Assembly: GCA_902470925.1 (NCBI GenBank)
Contig: CABRIF010000061.1
Location: 1-14,644 of the forward strand
DNA length: 14,644 nt
Source of the DNA: an uncultured Collinsella sp.
GTDB taxonomy: Bacteria > Actinomycetota > Coriobacteriia > Coriobacteriales > Coriobacteriaceae
Direction: 5' to 3'
Shown here: piece after piece, positions 1 through 6,488 of the stretch
Position numbering within the stretch: the first letter of the stretch is position 1
Layout of the letters: every line of letters starts with the position of its first letter
Made by a program: the position numbers and the translations under genes
The notes under the pieces: generated by a model
What the model saw: only the letters and a program-made list of their open reading frames with translations
Databases searched by the model: none
What the model was told of the DNA's origin: nothing

Positions 1-2
1 CC

Positions 3-1163
3 CCCGAGCGCAACCCGAACGACCCCAAGCGGGTCGTGAAGATCCTCAGGCACGAGGACCACTGGCACCTGATCCTGGCCGACGGGACCGAGCTGGTAAC
101 CCACACCGACCCGAGCGTCGCCTATCCCGACATCGAGATCGGCGAGTACGACCCGCTTGCCGGCCGCGATCTGGACGAGCTCGGCGCCGATGAGCTGTTC
201 GGCTACGGCGACGTCGAGGAGGGCCTGCGCGTGCCCCTCGACCAGATCACCTACGGCGGGGTCATCTACACCATCGGCTTCAACCGCGCCACCTCGACCT
301 TCATCGTCCCCCACCTCGACCACTACCACAACATCTCGGTGGAGATGCTCATCCAGGCTGTGAAGCTCTTCCCCGAATCGTTCGGGAACCGCAGCGCCCG
401 CGACGTCGTGGCAACCCTGAAGTACCTGGTGCGCCATCCCGAGGCCAGGCCGCACAAGGAGGGCTGGGGCGCCGGTGCCGACGGCGGGACGCAGGACCTG
501 GGCGAATTCGGCGAACAGGCCGGCGTGCGCCGACCGCTGCGCATCGTCCACGTCCCCTCCCAGGGCCAGTGGGTCATCACCTTCGAGGATGGCAGCACGC
601 TCGTGACGCGCACCGACCCGGCAACGACCTACCCCGGCGTGTCCGTGCTCGAACCGGGCCCGGTGGTGAGCCCGGATATGACCGACGAACAGATCATCGC
701 CACCTGGAGCGAGCGCTATGGAATGAGCGCCGACGAGTTCGAGGACATCCTGCTCGAGCTGCCGGCAGCCCCGCTGAACACGATCGAGTTCCGGCCGGAC
801 CGCACCGTCGTGATCTTTGGCACAACCTACCCCTTCCGCATGCCCGACCGCGTGGATGAGCATGAGGACGATGCCGACCAGGCCGAAGATGCCGAGGACG
901 AGGACGCCGAGGACGAGCAGGCACTGGAGGACGATGCCGACCAGGTCGACCGGGACGAGGCTGAGCAGGCGGCAGAAGAGGAGGACGCAGGCGCCGAGCA
1001 GGACTCCGGAGCGGCGACGGAAGCAGGAGACGCACGCGACGCGGGCATGACGGCAGGCGACATGCAGGCATCGGAGGAGGCGGCAGGCGAGCAGGAGACG
1101 CCGGATGCCGGGGCGCCCGGCACGCCCGCATACGAGAAACCTGCCGAGACGCCTCTACCGTAA
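3..1163 (+). CDS. Histidine-triad (HxxHxH) zinc-binding protein, 5' partial
   Basis: The frame is open to the left edge, so the start lies outside the window; the GTG at 36 is probably an internal valine. Counting from that codon, two HxxHxH motifs are visible: HEDHWH (residues 6-11) and HLDHYH (93-98). This motif defines the streptococcal histidine-triad (Pht) surface proteins, which bind zinc and work with zinc ABC uptake systems. A second, related block follows at about 166-270: the segments after each site read DGTELVTHTDP and DGSTLVTRTDP, and both blocks later have an ADE(L/F)...PL(D/N)-I stretch. The second block has lost both histidine motifs. From about residue 275 the protein is an Asp/Glu/Ala-rich tail containing a 19-bp exact DNA repeat (864-882 and 927-945, offset 63 bp). 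Likely cell-surface or secreted zinc binding is inferred from the family; the signal sequence and any transporter neighbours are not in view. Confidence 0.75.
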   Translation, partial: PERNPNDPKRVVKILRHEDHWHLILADGTELVTHTDPSVAYPDIEIGEYDPLAGRDLDELGADELFGYGDVEEGLRVPLDQITYGGVIYTIGFNRATSTFIVPHLDHYHNISVEMLIQAVKLFPESFGNRSARDVVATLKYLVRHPEARPHKEGWGAGADGGTQDLGEFGEQAGVRRPLRIVHVPSQGQWVITFEDGSTLVTRTDPATTYPGVSVLEPGPVVSPDMTDEQIIATWSERYGMSADEFEDILLELPAAPLNTIEFRPDRTVVIFGTTYPFRMPDRVDEHEDDADQAEDAEDEDAEDEQALEDDADQVDRDEAEQAAEEEDAGAEQDSGAATEAGDARDAGMTAGDMQASEEAAGEQETPDAGAPGTPAYEKPAETPLP

Positions 1164-1165
1164 CG

Positions 1166-1185
1166 CGCACGGCGAGGGGCGTGCG
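1166..1185 (+). terminator. Possible weak terminator after the histidine-triad gene
   Basis: Three bases after the TAA stop there is a perfect 6-bp stem, CGCACG (1166-1171) with CGTGCG (1180-1185), and an 8-base loop. Only a short TTT run follows a few bases later (1191-1193), so it is a poor intrinsic terminator. It could also be ordinary GC-rich structure. Confidence 0.3.
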
Positions 1186-1237
1186 ACCGCTTTGTGGCCA
1201 AGGTGTGCGCACGCCCCCGCCCGCCGCAGCCGTGCGC

Positions 1238-1243
1238 TACAAT
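1238..1243 (+). promoter_or_regulatory. -10 box for the thiamine operon
   Basis: TACAAT matches a sigma70-type -10 hexamer. Transcription would start near 1250, just before the TPP aptamer, giving a leader of about 110 nt. No convincing -35 hexamer is seen at 16-18 bp upstream, where the sequence is almost all G and C. Confidence 0.5.
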
Positions 1244-1256
1244 CGGGCCGACAACC

Positions 1257-1359
1257 GCATATCCACGGGGAGCTTGTAGGCAACGACAGGCTGAGAGGGA
1301 GCGCGCCCGCTCCGACCCGCCGAACCTGATGTGGGTAATGCCAACGAAGGGAGCTGTGC
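1257..1359 (+). promoter_or_regulatory. TPP riboswitch (THI element)
   Basis: All the conserved landmarks of the thiamine pyrophosphate aptamer are present in order: GGGGAGC (1267-1273), a stem AGCTTGT/ACAGGCT (1271-1277 with 1286-1292), CTGAGA (1291-1296), a variable hairpin GGAGCG/CGCTCC, GACCC, and GAACCTGAT followed by GGTAATGCC and CGAAGGGA. The outer stem may pair GCATA (1257-1261) with TGTGC (1355-1359). The Shine-Dalgarno sequence of thiC (AAGGGAG, from about 1348) is itself part of the conserved 3' strand of the aptamer. Ligand binding would therefore be expected to hide the ribosome binding site directly, repressing translation when TPP is abundant. No separate terminator hairpin with a T-run lies between the aptamer and thiC. 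Confidence 0.95.
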
Positions 1360-2709
1360 ATGAGCACAACCGAAGCCGCGTCCACCGCGACGCGCCAACC
1401 TGTCACGCAACGGGACTTCGCCTGTGCCGGCGTCATCACGCCGCAGATGGAAGCCGTTGCCGCCGCCGAGGGGCGCAGCCCGAAGCTCATCCGGGCCGGC
1501 GTCGCCGCGGGCACCATCGCCATCCCGGCCAACATCAACCATATCAAGCAGGGCCTGACGCCGCGCGGCGTAGGCGCGGGCCTTGCCACGAAGGTCAACG
1601 TGAACCTCGGCATCTCTGGCGACAAGGCCGACGCCGCCGAGGAGTGGAAGAAGGTCGACATCGCCTGCAGCCATGGCGCCGATGCGATCATGGACCTCTC
1701 CAACTCCGGCAAAACGCGCGCGTTCCGCCAGCAGCTCATCGAGCGATGCCCTTTGATGGTGGGTACCGTTCCGATGTACGACGCCATCGGCTACATGGAA
1801 AAGCCCCTGGTGGAGCTCACCGCCGAGGATCTGCTCGAGGTCTTGCGCGTCCATGCGCAAGACGGCGTCGACTTCGTCACGATCCACGCCGGCATCACCC
1901 GCTCGGTGGTCGAGACCTTCAAAGCCTGCGGCCGGCTCATGAACATCGTCAGCCGCGGCGGCAGTTTGCTGTTCGGCTGGATGGAGGTCACCGGCAACGA
2001 GAACCCCTTCTTCGAGCGCTTCGACGAGGTGCTCGAGATCTGCCGCACCTACGACGTGACCATCTCGCTGGGCGATTCCTGCCGACCGGGCTGCCTGTAC
2101 GACGCCAACGATGCCACGGAGACCGCCGAGATGATCGAACTGGGCAAGCTCACCCGGCGCGCCTGGGACGCCGGAGTCCAGGTGATGGTCGAGGGCCCCG
2201 GGCACATGGCCATCGATGAGATCGCCGCGAACGTCACGCTGCAGAAGCGCCTGTGCCACGGCGCCCCCTACTATGTCCTCGGCCCGCTTGTCACCGACAT
2301 CGGCGCGGGCTACGACCACATCACCGCGGCCATCGGCGGCGCCATCTCGGCCGCGTCGGGCGCGGACTTCCTGTGCTATGTGACCCCGGCCGAGCACCTC
2401 TGCCTGCCCGATGCGCACGACACGCTCGAGGGCCTCATGGCCACCCGGATCGCCGCGCACGCCGCCGACATCGCCAAGCGCGTCCCGGGCGCCCGCGATG
2501 CCGACAACCGCATGGCGCAGGCGCGCCGGCGGCTCGACTGGGACGCCATGTGGGCCTGCGCGCTCGACGGCGATACCGCACGTGCCCGGTACGAGGCCTC
2601 CCCCGCCGCCACCGAGGGAACCTGCACGATGTGCGGCAAGATGTGCGCGGTGCGCACCGTCAACAAGGTGCTCGAGCACACGACGATCGACCTGGGGTCA
2701 AACGGGTAA
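1360..2709 (+). CDS. thiC: Phosphomethylpyrimidine synthase ThiC
   Basis: ThiC is a radical-SAM enzyme that rearranges aminoimidazole ribotide into HMP-P, the pyrimidine half of thiamine. The 449-residue product is the short form, lacking the N-terminal domain of proteobacterial ThiC. Family motifs seen include KVNVNLGIS, SRGGSLLFGWM, SLGDSCRPGCLYDAND, VEGPGHM, YVLGPLVTDIGAGYDH and DFLCYVTPAEHLCLP. The C-terminal iron-sulfur cluster motif is CTMCGKMC (Cys422, Cys425, Cys429). That is CX2CX3C, one residue shorter than the CX2CX4C of E. coli-type ThiC; the codons are unambiguous. The ATG start follows AAGGGAG at a good distance and directly follows the TPP riboswitch, which also supports the assignment. 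It is the first gene of an apparent thiC-thiM-thiE-thiD operon. Confidence 0.97.
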   Translation: MSTTEAASTATRQPVTQRDFACAGVITPQMEAVAAAEGRSPKLIRAGVAAGTIAIPANINHIKQGLTPRGVGAGLATKVNVNLGISGDKADAAEEWKKVDIACSHGADAIMDLSNSGKTRAFRQQLIERCPLMVGTVPMYDAIGYMEKPLVELTAEDLLEVLRVHAQDGVDFVTIHAGITRSVVETFKACGRLMNIVSRGGSLLFGWMEVTGNENPFFERFDEVLEICRTYDVTISLGDSCRPGCLYDANDATETAEMIELGKLTRRAWDAGVQVMVEGPGHMAIDEIAANVTLQKRLCHGAPYYVLGPLVTDIGAGYDHITAAIGGAISAASGADFLCYVTPAEHLCLPDAHDTLEGLMATRIAAHAADIAKRVPGARDADNRMAQARRRLDWDAMWACALDGDTARARYEASPAATEGTCTMCGKMCAVRTVNKVLEHTTIDLGSNG

Positions 2710-2844
2710 TCAGGCGCGGTGCCGCAGGCGAGCGCGCCGTGCCGCCGCCCCACACCCCTCCTCTGCAACCGCCGCCCGTCCCTTCCGCGCACCGCAGCGC
2801 GCGGGCGACGGCGCGGCCCTCCCCCTCACCCGAAAGGACACCAC

Positions 2845-3684
2845 ATGTCTCTTACCACCACCGACCTGGGCATCTGCCTGGACAACGTGCGCCGCACGCA
2901 TCCGCTGGTGCACTGCATCACCAACTACGTGACCGTCAACGACTGCGCCAACGCGCTGCTGGGCTGCGGCGGCTCGCCCATCATGAGCGATGAGCCCGAC
3001 GAGGTCGCCGAGATCTGCGGCATCTGCGGCGGCCTGGTGCTGAACATCGGCACGCTCAACCATCGGACCATCGAGGCCATGCGCATCGCCGGTGCCCGCG
3101 CATCCGAGCTCGGGCGTCCCATCGTCCTCGACCCGGTGGGTGCCGGTGCCTCCGCACTGCGCACCGCGATCGCCGGCGAGCTCGCCAGCGCGCCCGCCCC
3201 CACCGTGATCCGCGGCAACATGAGCGAGATGCGAGCTGTAGCCGGAGCCGCTGCCGCCACGCGCGGCGTGGACGTGAACCCCGAGGATGCGGTGCGCGAA
3301 AGCAACCTGGCCGAGAGCGCCCACTTCGCCCGCGAACTCGCCGGCCGTCTGGGTACCGTTATCGCCATCACGGGGGCCATCGACATCGTGGCGGACCCCA
3401 CGCGTGCCGTGGCTGTCCGCAACGGTGTGGCGCTCATGGGCACGATCACCGGCGCCGGCTGTATGCTGTCCGCCATCACAGGCGCCTACGTCGCCGCGAA
3501 CCCAGACGACGCCTTCGCGGCCGCCGTGGCCGCCATTGCATGTGAGGGCTTGGCCGGCCAGATCGCCGCCGCGCGCATGGGCGCCGACGACGGCGTGGGC
3601 AGCTTCCGCGCCTACCTGCTCGACGCCATCAGCACCATGAACGCCGCGCAGCTCGCGGCCGGCGCCGCCATCGAGGAGCTATGA
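2845..3684 (+). CDS. thiM: Hydroxyethylthiazole kinase ThiM
   Basis: ThiM phosphorylates 5-(2-hydroxyethyl)-4-methylthiazole with ATP, so it salvages the thiazole half of thiamine. Start ATG 2845 is chosen because GAAAGGA lies just upstream (2832-2838) and it gives 279 residues, close to the usual 260-275; the frame is open further upstream but without family similarity. Motifs: PLVHCITNYVTVNDCANALL (residues 20-39), GGSPIM, LNIGTLN, RPIVLDPVGAGAS (91-103), RGNMSEM (123-129), and TGAGCMLSAITGAY with the active-site-region Cys206. The 135-bp gap after thiC is pyrimidine-rich and shows no clear promoter or terminator, so co-transcription with thiC is likely. The stop codon overlaps the thiE start in an ATGA junction. 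Confidence 0.95.
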   Translation: MSLTTTDLGICLDNVRRTHPLVHCITNYVTVNDCANALLGCGGSPIMSDEPDEVAEICGICGGLVLNIGTLNHRTIEAMRIAGARASELGRPIVLDPVGAGASALRTAIAGELASAPAPTVIRGNMSEMRAVAGAAAATRGVDVNPEDAVRESNLAESAHFARELAGRLGTVIAITGAIDIVADPTRAVAVRNGVALMGTITGAGCMLSAITGAYVAANPDDAFAAAVAAIACEGLAGQIAAARMGADDGVGSFRAYLLDAISTMNAAQLAAGAAIEEL

Positions 3685-4463
3685 GCGCGGTGCCGGACAG
3701 GGCGCATGTGCGCGCGGGTGCAGGCATCGCGCATGCGACGAACGTGCCCTGCCGGCGCGGGCGCTTCTCGGCCGCCGACATCCGGTCGAGCATGCTGCTC
3801 TACGGCGTGACCGACCGCCGCTGGCTGCACGGCCGACGCCTCGCCGACGTGGTGCGCGACGCGATCGCCGGCGGTGCCACCTTCATCCAGCTGCGCGAGA
3901 AACACGCCAGCCGCGACCAGATCGTCGCGATGGCCCGCGAGCTCGTGGACCTCTGCCGCGACGCCGGCGTTCCCTTCGTCTTGGATGACGAGGTCGCGAT
4001 AGCCGCCGAGGTGGGTGCCGACGGCGTCCACGTAGGGCAAGACGACCTCGCCTGCGCCGAAGCCCGTCGTCTCCTCGGTCCTGACGCCATCATCGGCGTA
4101 TCGGCCCATACGGTGGCGCAGGCCCGGGCTGCGCAGGCGGCCGGCGCCGACTACATCGGTGCCGGCGCGCTCATTGCCACGCCCACCAAGCCCGACGCCG
4201 CCGTGGTGTCCGCGCGCGAGCTGCGGCGCATGACGAAGGCCGTCGATATCCCGGTCGTCGGCATCGGAGGCCTGAACGCGCGCACCGTCGAGGTGCTCGC
4301 CGGCTCAGGCGCCGCAGGTGCCGCCGTGGTCTCGGCGCTATTCGCCGCAGCAGACCCCGCCGCCGCAGCGCGCGAGCTGCGTCGCCGCATCGAAGACGTG
4401 CTCGCACAGCCCGCTCTCCCCGACGCCGTCGGGCGCGCAGGCCGCGTCTCGGGGCGCCCATGA
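3681..4463 (+). CDS. thiE: Thiamine-phosphate synthase ThiE
   Basis: ThiE condenses HMP-PP with thiazole phosphate to give thiamine phosphate. It is a TIM-barrel protein; motifs run YGVTDRRW (41-48), FIQLREK (68-74), VLDDEVAIA (100-108), DGVHVGQDD (114-122), IGVSAHT (138-144), ATPTKPDA (166-173) and VVGIGGLNARTV (192-203). The product of 260 residues is longer than the usual 210-220: about 37 residues precede the barrel and about 18 Ala/Gly/Arg-rich residues follow it. The start at 3681 is supported by GAGGAG two bases upstream and by ATGA overlap with thiM, which suggests translational coupling. An ATG at 3792 (Met38) would give a standard-length protein but has no Shine-Dalgarno sequence. 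The end overlaps thiD by ATGA. Confidence 0.94.
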   Translation: MSAVPDRAHVRAGAGIAHATNVPCRRGRFSAADIRSSMLLYGVTDRRWLHGRRLADVVRDAIAGGATFIQLREKHASRDQIVAMARELVDLCRDAGVPFVLDDEVAIAAEVGADGVHVGQDDLACAEARRLLGPDAIIGVSAHTVAQARAAQAAGADYIGAGALIATPTKPDAAVVSARELRRMTKAVDIPVVGIGGLNARTVEVLAGSGAAGAAVVSALFAAADPAAAARELRRRIEDVLAQPALPDAVGRAGRVSGRP

Positions 4464-5659
4464 GCGCCCAGCACGCGGACGCTGCGGATACGAGGCACCG
4501 GGGCACCCGGCATCCCAGCAGCGCGGACGCGGAGCGCAAAAGCACCCCCGCTGTCAGCACCCACGGCGCTCCCGCCGACATCTCCTGCGGCAATCCTGCC
4601 AGCGCCGCGCACAGCAGCCTCGTCCGCATCACGCGCAGCAATCCTGCCGGCAGCCCTCCCAACAACCCTGGCGACACCGCACGTGGCGCTCCCGCCAGCA
4701 CCGCCTGCGGCGACCTCCCCAGCATCGCCTGCGGCGATTCCACCGACATCGCCTCCGGCAAGCCCGCCGGCAGCGCACCAGGCAGCTCCGGCCGCACCGC
4801 CCACGACAACCACGCCATCGAGCGCCTCCGGCCGCGCTGCGTGCTGAGCATCGCCGGGTCCGACCCGAGCGGCGGCGCCGGCATCCAGGCGGACATCAAG
4901 ACGATCACTGCGCACGGCCTGTACGCGCAGGCGGTGCCGGCGGTGCTCACCGCGCAGAACACCGTCGGCGTTGCCGCCGTGCACACGCTGCCCCCGTCGT
5001 GCATCCGCGCGCAGATCGAGGCGGTGCTCGCCGATGGCGAACCCGATTCCATCAAGATCGGCATGTTGGGAGACGCAGCCAGCATACGCGCTGCAGCCGC
5101 CGCCCTCGCCCACACGCACGCTCCGATCGTGCTCGACCCCATCATGGTCTCATCGTCCGGCACGCGCCTGCTGGCACCCGACGCCATCGAGGTGCTGGTA
5201 CGCGAGCTCATGGGGCGCGCCACTCTCATCACCCCGAACATCCCCGAGGCGGAGGTCCTCGCCGGCACCTCGCTGGCGAGCGCCGCCGCGCGCGAGCGTG
5301 CCGCACGCGCTCTAGCGCGCCGCCTGGGTTGCTCGGTGCTCATCAAGGGAGGACACGCCCGCGGTCCGGCGGCAGACTGCCTAGCGGAGCTCACCGGTGA
5401 CAAGGTGCACTGTTCATGGCTCGAGCATGAGCGCATCGAGGGGCCCGGCGCCCACGGCACCGGCTGCACGCTGTCCGCTGCCATCGCCTGCGGACTTGCC
5501 TGCGGACACGATCTTGCGCAGTCCGTGCGCGATGCCAAGGCCTATCTCACCGGCGCCCTGATGCACCCCCTTGAGCTGGGCCGCGGCACGCCACCGGTCA
5601 ACCACCTGTGGCGTGGCATCGACGCAGCTGTAGGCACGCATGAAGCTGCCGGCGGATAG
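4460..5659 (+). CDS. thiD: HMP/HMP-P kinase ThiD with a repeat-encoded N-terminal extension
   Basis: ThiD phosphorylates hydroxymethylpyrimidine and its monophosphate to HMP-PP, the substrate of ThiE. The conserved ribokinase-fold domain occupies about residues 127-393: VLSIAGSDPSGGAGIQADIK (128-147), TAQNT (164-168), IKIGMLG (198-204), VLDPIMVSSSG (224-234), TPNIPEAEVL (258-267), VLIKGGH (293-299) and the anion-hole motif GPGAHGTGCTLSAAIA (328-343). Some 126 residues precede it, rich in Ala, Gly, Ser, Pro and CGD/CGN triplets and not resembling a domain I know. The start is chosen from the ATGA overlap with thiE; there is no in-frame ATG before the core, though a GTG falls at Val128. The extension could be translated, or the true start could be a non-ATG codon near the core. 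Confidence 0.93.
   Translation: MSAQHADAADTRHRGTRHPSSADAERKSTPAVSTHGAPADISCGNPASAAHSSLVRITRSNPAGSPPNNPGDTARGAPASTACGDLPSIACGDSTDIASGKPAGSAPGSSGRTAHDNHAIERLRPRCVLSIAGSDPSGGAGIQADIKTITAHGLYAQAVPAVLTAQNTVGVAAVHTLPPSCIRAQIEAVLADGEPDSIKIGMLGDAASIRAAAAALAHTHAPIVLDPIMVSSSGTRLLAPDAIEVLVRELMGRATLITPNIPEAEVLAGTSLASAAARERAARALARRLGCSVLIKGGHARGPAADCLAELTGDKVHCSWLEHERIEGPGAHGTGCTLSAAIACGLACGHDLAQSVRDAKAYLTGALMHPLELGRGTPPVNHLWRGIDAAVGTHEAAGG
4565..4774 (+). repeat. Degenerate tandem repeats inside the thiD N-terminal region
   Basis: Short GC-rich units recur in frame. GGCGCTCCCGCC occurs at 4565 and again at 4685, exactly 120 bp apart. GCCTGCGGCGA occurs at 4703 and 4727, 24 bp apart. Variants of GGCAATCCTGCC recur between these. 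Periods are multiples of three, so the repeats keep the reading frame and encode the PA-(S/T)-(A/I)-CGD-like peptide pattern. The 12-mer GCCTGCGGCGAT (4727) is also found in the 29-bp array downstream of thiD (5731). Confidence 0.7.
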
Positions 5660-5673
5660 CCTGGCCCAGATGC

Positions 5674-5812
5674 GCGGCGGCAATCACGCAAACCGCAAGC
5701 CATCTGCGGCGATATCGCAAGCCGCGAGCCGCCTGCGGCGATATTGCAAGCCGCGAGCCGTCCGTCGCGATATCGCAAGCCGCAAGCCATCCGCGGCGCA
5801 ATTCGCGGAATC
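5674..5812 (+). repeat. 29-bp tandem repeat array
   Basis: Three contiguous 29-bp units lie at 5706-5734, 5735-5763 and 5764-5792. They are flanked by a 32-bp variant (5674-5705) and a decayed copy from 5793. Each unit begins GCGGCGATATCGCAAGCC or a close variant. Units 1 and 3 contain the perfect palindrome GCGATATCGC; the first unit junction adds the near-dyad GCCGCCTGCGGC. The copies abut without spacers, so this is not a CRISPR array. Confidence 0.85.
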
Positions 5813-5908
5813 AAGCTCAGAACTTGCAGCGACCGAAGCCGCGCAAGAGGGCTTGATGCACGCCGAGGCACCTTTAGGGGGTCTTATTTTAAAAGCCCTC
5901 TGCTTCGA

Positions 5909-6103
5909 TGGTCGCAAACAGCATCTAATGGGTGTTTGCGTCCCCGAAAATCGTATACATAACCGAGATGTGGCGGCACGGCGGTCCGATCGGCAGCCGA
6001 ATCGGCTCCATTTAGACTCGCACGGAGCAGCATCAAGGCTCTTCCGGGCCGCTTGAGCCCATCTGGCTGAATTGAAACACCCATTAGATGCTGTTTGTGA
6101 CCA
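5909..6103. repeat. 195-bp unit bounded by 29-bp inverted repeats
   Basis: The left arm (5909-5937) contains CAAACAGCATCTAATGGG. The right arm (6075-6103) is its reverse complement over 29 bases with a single mismatch (5914 versus 6098). The arms enclose 137 bp with no open frame of note. Near the centre is a hairpin, CCGATCGG (5986-5993), loop CAG, CCGAATCGG (5997-6005). Outside the arms, CTCTGCTTCGA (5898-5908) and CTCTGTTTGAA (6104-6114) abut the ends directly and match at 8 of 11 positions, like an aged target-site duplication. A MITE-like element is one reading; a long-stem structured RNA is another. There is no transposase here. Confidence 0.7.
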
Positions 6104-6252
6104 CTCTGTTTGAAACTTTTATTTAACTAACCCTCTGCAAAAAACTTAGATACCATTTATCGCATACATACTATCTAATACCCATATATGCGAAATATCG
6201 GCGATGGCGCCAGACACCGTCGAGCCGAGCGGCGTTTCGGAAAACGCCCCGA

Positions 6253-6465
6253 CCACCCGAAGACAGTTGTGGAATCCCGGGTTCGTCCATACATGGCCAT
6301 CTGAAGGCAGCTACGGAATCCCGGAATCGCCCCTACGGCCATCTAAAAGACAGCAACGGGATCCGGAGATTGCCCCCACAAGAATCGAAAGGCAGCCGTA
6401 AAAACCCAGGGTTCGCCGTCCAGCCATCTGAAGGCAAAATCTGGCCCTGAACGGACGGGAAACGA
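6253..6465 (+). repeat. Approximately 42-bp degenerate tandem repeat array
   Basis: Five units of 42-44 bp start at about 6253, 6297, 6339, 6381 and 6424. The best conserved head is CCATCTGAAGGCAG (6297; also 6339 and 6424 with changes). A second conserved block follows about 15-20 bases later, with a dyad such as AATCCCGGGTT or AACCCAGGGTT. The array ends about 25 bp before the stop codon of the sugar kinase gene on the other strand. Confidence 0.75.
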
Positions 6466-6488
6466 ACCCTGATGTTGGCACACAGCCC

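Larger units (their letters stand above)
5660..6488. other. 829-bp convergent gap filled with repeats, no credible gene
   Basis: This lies between the 3' ends of thiD (plus) and the sugar kinase (minus). It holds a 29-bp array (5674-5812), an inverted-repeat unit (5909-6103), a distinctly AT-rich patch (about 6104-6200, with runs such as ACTTTTATTTAACT) and a 42-bp array (6253-6465). A 9-bp inverted repeat AGAGGGCTT/AAGCCCTCT (5846-5854 and 5893-5901) adds to the structure. Short open frames exist, but they run across the arrays and have no ribosome binding site or recognisable product. Confidence 0.7.

Noticed and set aside
1237..2679. 480-codon minus-strand frame antisense to thiC
   Set aside because: ThiC motifs on the plus strand and the riboswitch settle the coding strand.
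4171..5538. 455-codon minus-strand frame antisense to thiE and thiD
   Set aside because: It is a GC-driven shadow of two confidently assigned genes, with low-complexity composition and no motifs.
5674..5812. 29-bp repeats as a CRISPR array
   Set aside because: Units abut with no spacers and drift quickly; no cas genes are present in the window.
5640..6056. 138-codon plus-strand frame overlapping the end of thiD
   Set aside because: It runs through the 29-bp array and the inverted-repeat arm, has no ribosome binding site and no family resemblance.
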